34,845 nucleotides of DNA from the NCBI RefSeq assembly GCF_003284975.1, contig NZ_QMEU01000046.1, positions 1 through 34,845 on the forward strand, written 5' to 3'. Of this stretch, positions 31,394-34,845 are shown one piece after another. The position numbers and the translations under genes were made by a program. Positions within the stretch are counted from its first letter, which is position 1, and every line of letters begins with the position of its first letter. This stretch comes from Mycobacterium colombiense (GTDB taxonomy: Bacteria > Actinomycetota > Actinomycetes > Mycobacteriales > Mycobacteriaceae). The notes beneath the pieces were generated by a model. It saw only the letters and a program-made list of their open reading frames with translations. It searched no databases and was not told where the DNA came from.

Positions 31394-32161
31394 TTAGAGC
31401 GCGGCCGCAACCAAATCCGCTACCGCGCGCATCCCATCGGCGTTCGGGTGCAACGGAGCGGGGCGTCCGGGCAATGACACACCCAAGCGGGTGGGCAGCG
31501 TCGTCCAGGGCTCTGCCGACCATGCGTGGTGCTCCCGGCTGGCCGCGGCGGCACGGATGAGTCCGCAGCCGGTAGCCGCGGCAGCATCGGCCGTCATCGT
31601 CTCCAGCGTCGCGGCCACATGGCGACCCAGGTCGGCGTCGGCGCTCGACAGCGGCGCGGCCGGCACACCCGGCGGCGGCAGCATCGTCAGGTAGTCGACG
31701 AAGAATATCCGTGCCCCCGCGGACCGGTGGCGCACCACCCGGCCGACCGCGCACAGCGATTCAAACACCGCGTCCAAGGCCACATCTCGCGCCCGGCGGT
31801 CCAGCAGTTCGGTGATGCGGTCGGCGAGCAACGGCAGGTGCCGCAGTGCCCGCGGCAGCGACGCGGCCATCAGCAGCGGGATGTAGCCGACGTCGTTGCC
31901 GCCGATGGTGACGGTGACCAGACTTTCGGTGCCGTCCAGCGCGGCGATCTGGGGTGGCGCCCCGCGCTGGCTTTCGGTGAGCACGTTCGCGGTGGTCGCC
32001 CCGGAGAAGGTGACGTCGACCAGGTCGTAGCCGTGACGCTGCGCGATCAGGTGGGCGTAGTTGCGTGCGGATCGGCCCGACCATCGCGGAGCCCCCGCCG
32101 CGCGGGGACGGATGCCCGGGCCCGCGGCCATCGAACTGCCCAGCGCCACATAACGATTCAT
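31394..32161 (-). CDS. SGNH/GDSL-like hydrolase in the thiamine operon
   Basis: A 255-aa protein from ATG 32161, which overlaps the thiG stop by 4 nt. SGNH blocks are visible: block I as ALGSSMAAGPG with nucleophile S10 (GSS instead of GDS), the oxyanion Gly in FSGATT, block III IGGND (N89), and the histidine block LHPNADG with H238. The Asp usually three residues before the His is Ala, suggesting a Ser-His dyad as in some Streptomyces esterases. No signal peptide, so probably cytosolic. Esterase or lipase activity is likely; why it is coupled to thiazole synthesis is unknown. Confidence 0.88.
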   Translation of the reverse strand: MNRYVALGSSMAAGPGIRPRAAGAPRWSGRSARNYAHLIAQRHGYDLVDVTFSGATTANVLTESQRGAPPQIAALDGTESLVTVTIGGNDVGYIPLLMAASLPRALRHLPLLADRITELLDRRARDVALDAVFESLCAVGRVVRHRSAGARIFFVDYLTMLPPPGVPAAPLSSADADLGRHVAATLETMTADAAAATGCGLIRAAAASREHHAWSAEPWTTLPTRLGVSLPGRPAPLHPNADGMRAVADLVAAAL

Positions 32162-32931
32162 TGGCTCGGGCTGGGGCTGGAAGCCTGCGCCCAGAACCGC
32201 TTCGGGATCCGTCCGGCGCGCCGGGCCAGATACCCGGCCGTGACCGCGGCGGCCATCGCGGCGGCCATCGCCGCCGGATCGGCGGCCCGGGTCACCGCGG
32301 TCGCCAGAAGCACGGCGTCGCAACCCAATTCCATCGCCAGCGCAGCATCGCTGGCGGTTCCGATGCCGGCGTCGAGCACCACCGGAACGCCAGCCCCGGC
32401 GACGATCATCTCGATGTTGTGCGGGTTGGTGATGCCCAGGCCGGTGCCGATCGGCGAACCCAGCGGCATGACGGCCGCGCAGCCAGCGTCCTCGAGCCGG
32501 CGCGCCAACACCGGATCGTCGTTGGTGTAGGGCAGCACGACGAACCCGTCGTCGACCAATTGTTCTGCGGCTCGCACCAATTCGACCGCGTCGGGCAACA
32601 GCGTGCGTTCGTCGGCGATCACCTCGAGCTTGATCCAGTTGGTGTTCAGCGCCTCGCGCGCCAACTGTGCGGTCAGCACCGCCTCGGCCGCGCCGCGGCA
32701 TCCCGCGGTGTTGGGCAGCGGGGTGATGCCCAGCCGGTTGAGCAGATCGAGCAATCCGGTGCCGCCCTCGGCGTCGACGCGGCGGATCGCTACGGTGGTC
32801 AGCTCGGTGCCCGAGGCCACCAGCGCCTCTTCGAGCACCGCGAGGTTGCTCGCGCCGCCGGTCCCCATGATGAGCCGCGACGCGAAGCTGCGGTCTGCGA
32901 TGGTCAGCTTGGGCATCTCGCTTTTAGCCAC
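32158..32931 (-). CDS. thiG: Thiazole synthase
   Basis: A 257-aa TIM-barrel enzyme that builds the thiazole ring from deoxyxylulose phosphate, dehydroglycine (from ThiO) and ThiS thiocarboxylate. Landmarks: FASRLIMGTGG, AIRRVDAEGG, LPNTAGCRGAAEAV, NTNWIKLEVI with the Schiff-base lysine K101, MPLGSPIGTGLG and VLDAGIGTASDAA. The GTG at 32931 overlaps the thiS stop by 8 nt; an ATG five codons later (32916) is a possible start. The stop overlaps the SGNH gene. Confidence 0.96.
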   Translation of the reverse strand: MAKSEMPKLTIADRSFASRLIMGTGGASNLAVLEEALVASGTELTTVAIRRVDAEGGTGLLDLLNRLGITPLPNTAGCRGAAEAVLTAQLAREALNTNWIKLEVIADERTLLPDAVELVRAAEQLVDDGFVVLPYTNDDPVLARRLEDAGCAAVMPLGSPIGTGLGITNPHNIEMIVAGAGVPVVLDAGIGTASDAALAMELGCDAVLLATAVTRAADPAAMAAAMAAAVTAGYLARRAGRIPKRFWAQASSPSPSQ

Positions 32932-33121
32932 CTTGCACCGCCGTCACCACCTCGAGCCGGGCACCGTCGAAAAGCTCTGTAGCCCAACGAGATCGCGGCA
33001 GGACCGCGTCGTCCATGGCCACGGCCACCCCGCGGTCCGGGAACCCCAGGGACTGCAGTAACGCGGCGACCGTGATGGGCGCGTCGACGTCGACCTTCTG
33101 CTGGTTGACCAGGACGATCAT
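32924..33121 (-). CDS. thiS: Sulfur carrier protein ThiS
   Basis: A 65-aa ubiquitin-like carrier that delivers sulfur as a C-terminal thiocarboxylate to ThiG. It begins MIVLVNQQKVDVDAPITVAA and ends in the diagnostic diglycine (TAVQGG). The ATG at 33119-33121 overlaps the thiO stop by 4 nt, and the end overlaps thiG by 8 nt, giving tight coupling of thiO, thiS and thiG. Activation would require a ThiF/MoeB-type enzyme encoded elsewhere. Confidence 0.95.
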   Translation of the reverse strand: MIVLVNQQKVDVDAPITVAALLQSLGFPDRGVAVAMDDAVLPRSRWATELFDGARLEVVTAVQGG

Positions 33122-34149
33122 GGGTGTGCTCCCACCGGGGCCAGTTCGGAAACGATCTGTTCTGCCGTCCAGGGCGCCAACAAAAATCCCGACCGGCCGT
33201 GGCCGGCGGCAACCAGCGTCCGCGCATCCAGGCGATGCACCAACGGCAGATTGTCCGGGGTCATCGGGCGCAGCCCGGCGGCGCATTCGGCCAACTCGTA
33301 TTCGCCCAGCGCCGGCAGCACCGCGCACGCGTCGTCGAGCAGGTCGCGCACCCCCGAGACAACGGGGGCTGTGTCGCGCCCGTGCTCGTACTGGGTGGCG
33401 CCGACGACCACCCCGTCGGCGCGGGGCACCAGGTACACCTGCCGTCCGTGCACCCGGGCGCGAACCACCCGCCGCGGCAACGGCATACAACCCTTGCGCC
33501 ACCGCAGCCGCAGCACCTCGCCCTTCACCGGGCGCACCGGCAGGCCCGGCCACAACGCCGGTGCGTCGATGCCGTTGGCGATCACCACCGCGTCGGCCTC
33601 GACGCGCGACAGGTCGTGCACCGCCGGCGCCCACCGCACCCCGAGGCGCTCACACTCGGCGGCCAGCGCGTCGAGCACCGCGCGGTTGTCCACGGCCAGC
33701 TCGGTGGGCGCCCGGAAGCCGTGCCTGATGCCCTGCGCCAGCAGCGGTTCGACGTCGCGGGCCGCCGATTCCCAGACCACCGGGTGCCCCTGGCCGGACA
33801 ACCAGTCCGCGACGGTGCGCAGGTCGGCGACGTCGGCGCGATCGACGGCCACCACCAGCGACTCGCGCGCGGTGACCACCCCGGGCGGCAGCCCGTCGGT
33901 GAAACCGCCCTCGCGCCACAGCCGCAGCGATTCCAGGCCCAGCCGCAGCAACCGCTCCTCGCCGGGCCAGCCTTCGCTGTGCGGCGCCAGCATGCCGCCG
34001 GCCACCCAGGATGCGCCCTGGTGGTCGCTGCGATGAACCCGCACCGACCAGCCGGCCTGCGCGGCGCGGCGCGCCACCGCCAGCCCGATGACGCCGCCGC
34101 CGATGACGGCCAGGGACCCCAATGGGGGTCCCGAGGGCATCCCGGTCAT
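33118..34149 (-). CDS. thiO: Glycine oxidase ThiO
   Basis: A 343-aa FAD-dependent amine oxidase of the DAO family that makes dehydroglycine for ThiG. The N-terminal Rossmann motif is VIGGGVIGLAVARRAAQAG (about 14-32); SWVAGGMLAP, VKGEVLRLR, YLVPRADGVVVGATQYE and the C-terminal GLRPMTPDNLPLV with GHGRSGFLLAP are standard ThiO elements. The start at ATG 34149 has GGGAGG 8 nt upstream, right at the end of the riboswitch; the longer open frame runs through the riboswitch and is not coding. Confidence 0.95.
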   Translation of the reverse strand: MTGMPSGPPLGSLAVIGGGVIGLAVARRAAQAGWSVRVHRSDHQGASWVAGGMLAPHSEGWPGEERLLRLGLESLRLWREGGFTDGLPPGVVTARESLVVAVDRADVADLRTVADWLSGQGHPVVWESAARDVEPLLAQGIRHGFRAPTELAVDNRAVLDALAAECERLGVRWAPAVHDLSRVEADAVVIANGIDAPALWPGLPVRPVKGEVLRLRWRKGCMPLPRRVVRARVHGRQVYLVPRADGVVVGATQYEHGRDTAPVVSGVRDLLDDACAVLPALGEYELAECAAGLRPMTPDNLPLVHRLDARTLVAAGHGRSGFLLAPWTAEQIVSELAPVGAHP

Positions 34150-34154
34150 TCTCG

Positions 34155-34272
34155 AGCCTCCCTTCGCCGGCATGATCCGGATCAGGTGTGACGGTAAGGG
34201 CAGGTCCGGGTGGCTCCGGCTGTGCCCACTCTCAGCCCCGCAGTCGCCTCGACTACCCGGGACTCCCGTGTC
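34155..34272 (-). promoter_or_regulatory. TPP riboswitch upstream of thiO
   Basis: On the minus strand the leader reads CACGGGAGTCCCGGG, then GGGGCTGAGAGTGGGC, ACCGTCACACCTGATCCGGA and TCATGCCGGCGAAGGGAGG: the conserved THI-box elements in the correct order. The distal arm is longer than in the thiC copy and can form an extra helix (P3a-like region around GCCGGAGCC). The final GGGAGG is also the thiO ribosome site, so TPP binding is expected to block translation of the thiO-thiS-thiG-SGNH operon. Confidence 0.94.
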
Positions 34273-34292
34273 TAGTGGTTCTCTTCGGCTCC

Positions 34293-34310
34293 ACGCTAGC
34301 GCGCTAGCGT
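34293..34310. promoter_or_regulatory. Perfect 18-bp palindrome in the thiE-thiO divergent promoter region
   Basis: ACGCTAGCGCGCTAGCGT is completely self-complementary. It lies 6 bp upstream of the thiE start codon and about 20 bp beyond the thiO riboswitch, in the only promoter-sized space between the two genes. Position and symmetry suggest an operator for a dimeric regulator acting on thiE, thiO or both, in addition to the riboswitch. No regulator gene is adjacent. Confidence 0.5.
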
Positions 34311-34316
34311 CTCGGT

Positions 34317-34845
34317 GTGCACCGTCCCTCGAATAGACCACTCTCCGCTCTGGCCGCGGCGCGACTCTATCTGTGCACCGACGCACGCCGTGAGCGCGGC
34401 GATTTGGCCGAATTCGCCGACGCCGCCCTGGCCGGCGGCGTGGACATCATCCAGCTGCGCGACAAGGGTTCGGCCGGTGAGCAGCGGTTCGGCCCGCTGG
34501 AGGCGCGTGAGGAGCTGGCGGCGTGCCAGGTCCTGGCCGACGCGGCACGCCGGCACGGCGCCCTGTTCGCCGTCAACGACCGCGCCGACATCGCCCGCGC
34601 GGCCGGGGCCGACGTGCTGCACCTCGGCCAGGGCGACCTGCCGTTGGCGATCGCGCGCGACATCGTCGGGCCGGACATGCTGCTCGGCTCGTCCACCCAC
34701 AGCGCCGATGAGGCCGCCGCGGCCGCGCGCAGCGAAGCGGACTACTTCTGCGTCGGGCCGTGCTGGCCGACGCCCACCAAACCGGACCGGGCGGCGCCGG
34801 GCCTGCCGCTGGTGAAGGTGGCCGCCGGGCTGGGCGCCGACAAGC
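34317..34845 (+). CDS. thiE: Thiamine-phosphate synthase, 5' part (3' truncated by window)
   Basis: The frame from GTG 34317 stays open to the window edge (176 codons). ThiE condenses HMP-PP with thiazole phosphate to thiamine phosphate. Landmarks: ARLYLCTDARR, GGVDIIQLRDKG, LFAVNDRADIARAAGADVLHLGQ, LLGSSTHSADEA and DYFCVGPCWPTPTKP, all typical TIM-barrel ThiE segments for substrate and pyrophosphate binding. It is divergent from thiO. No riboswitch precedes it, and the start is only 6 bp from a perfect palindrome, so its message may be leaderless and controlled at DNA level. Confidence 0.95.
   Translation, partial: MHRPSNRPLSALAAARLYLCTDARRERGDLAEFADAALAGGVDIIQLRDKGSAGEQRFGPLEAREELAACQVLADAARRHGALFAVNDRADIARAAGADVLHLGQGDLPLAIARDIVGPDMLLGSSTHSADEAAAAARSEADYFCVGPCWPTPTKPDRAAPGLPLVKVAAGLGADK

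Noticed and set aside
34315..34815. 166-aa frame starting two bases before thiE
   Set aside because: It is out of frame with the clear ThiE protein that runs from 34317 to the window edge, and is Arg-rich.

Overview
The window looks like chromosomal DNA of a slow-growing Mycobacterium, most likely the M. avium complex or a close relative. It is very GC-rich, with GTG and TTG starts, 1-4 nt translational overlaps and many mycobacterial lipoproteins. From memory, the gene order follows M. tuberculosis H37Rv Rv0437c to Rv0414c: psd, pssA, AAA ATPase, Lon-N protein, YbdK-type ligase, sodC, virR, DUF3263, def, GNAT, xthA, thiC, thiD, hydrolase, lpqM, lpqL, thiG, thiS, thiO, thiE. The species call is inference; no alignment was run.

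Layout. 1-3529 (+): end of psd, pssA and a Cdc48-like ATPase, all start/stop-overlapped. 3503-4951: a TetR regulator divergent from a hypothetical protein. 4991-10124 (-): seven close-packed genes running DUF3263, virR, sodC, YbdK-like ligase, Lon-N protein, LLM oxidoreductase, crotonase. 10327-12730 (+): def, GNAT, xthA. 12943-14044: two small membrane proteins sharing a D/E-W-P motif, with a doubtful small ORF between them. 14041-19118 (-): a signalling cluster with a PAS-ANTAR gene (frameshifted here), a STAS protein and a 1289-aa hybrid kinase/receiver/PP2C phosphatase/anti-sigma-type kinase. As I recall the H37Rv map, the P-type ATPase gene ctpH occupies this position there. 19234-22489 (+): TPP riboswitch, thiC, thiD and a hydrolase. 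22536-23864 (+): MarR and an LLM oxidoreductase. 23881-29910 (-): lpqM, a DUF732 protein, two LpqL-type M28 peptidases (one without two metal ligands), DUF2752 and a dispanin-like protein. 30248-31390 (+): tandem secreted paralogs. 31394-34272 (-): TPP riboswitch, thiO, thiS, thiG and an SGNH hydrolase. 34317-end (+): thiE, divergent from thiO across a perfect 18-bp palindrome.

How the genes work together. Thiamine synthesis is the main pathway: ThiC and ThiD make HMP-PP, ThiO, ThiS and ThiG make the thiazole, and ThiE joins them. Two TPP riboswitches on opposite strands provide feedback. A second theme is the envelope: phospholipid synthesis, the SodC, LpqM and LpqL lipoproteins, and VirR. 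The most unusual element is the partner-switching cluster at 14-19 kb. Its main protein joins two-component phosphorelay domains to a PP2C phosphatase and an RsbW-like kinase in one chain, next to a STAS partner and a broken ANTAR RNA-binding regulator.
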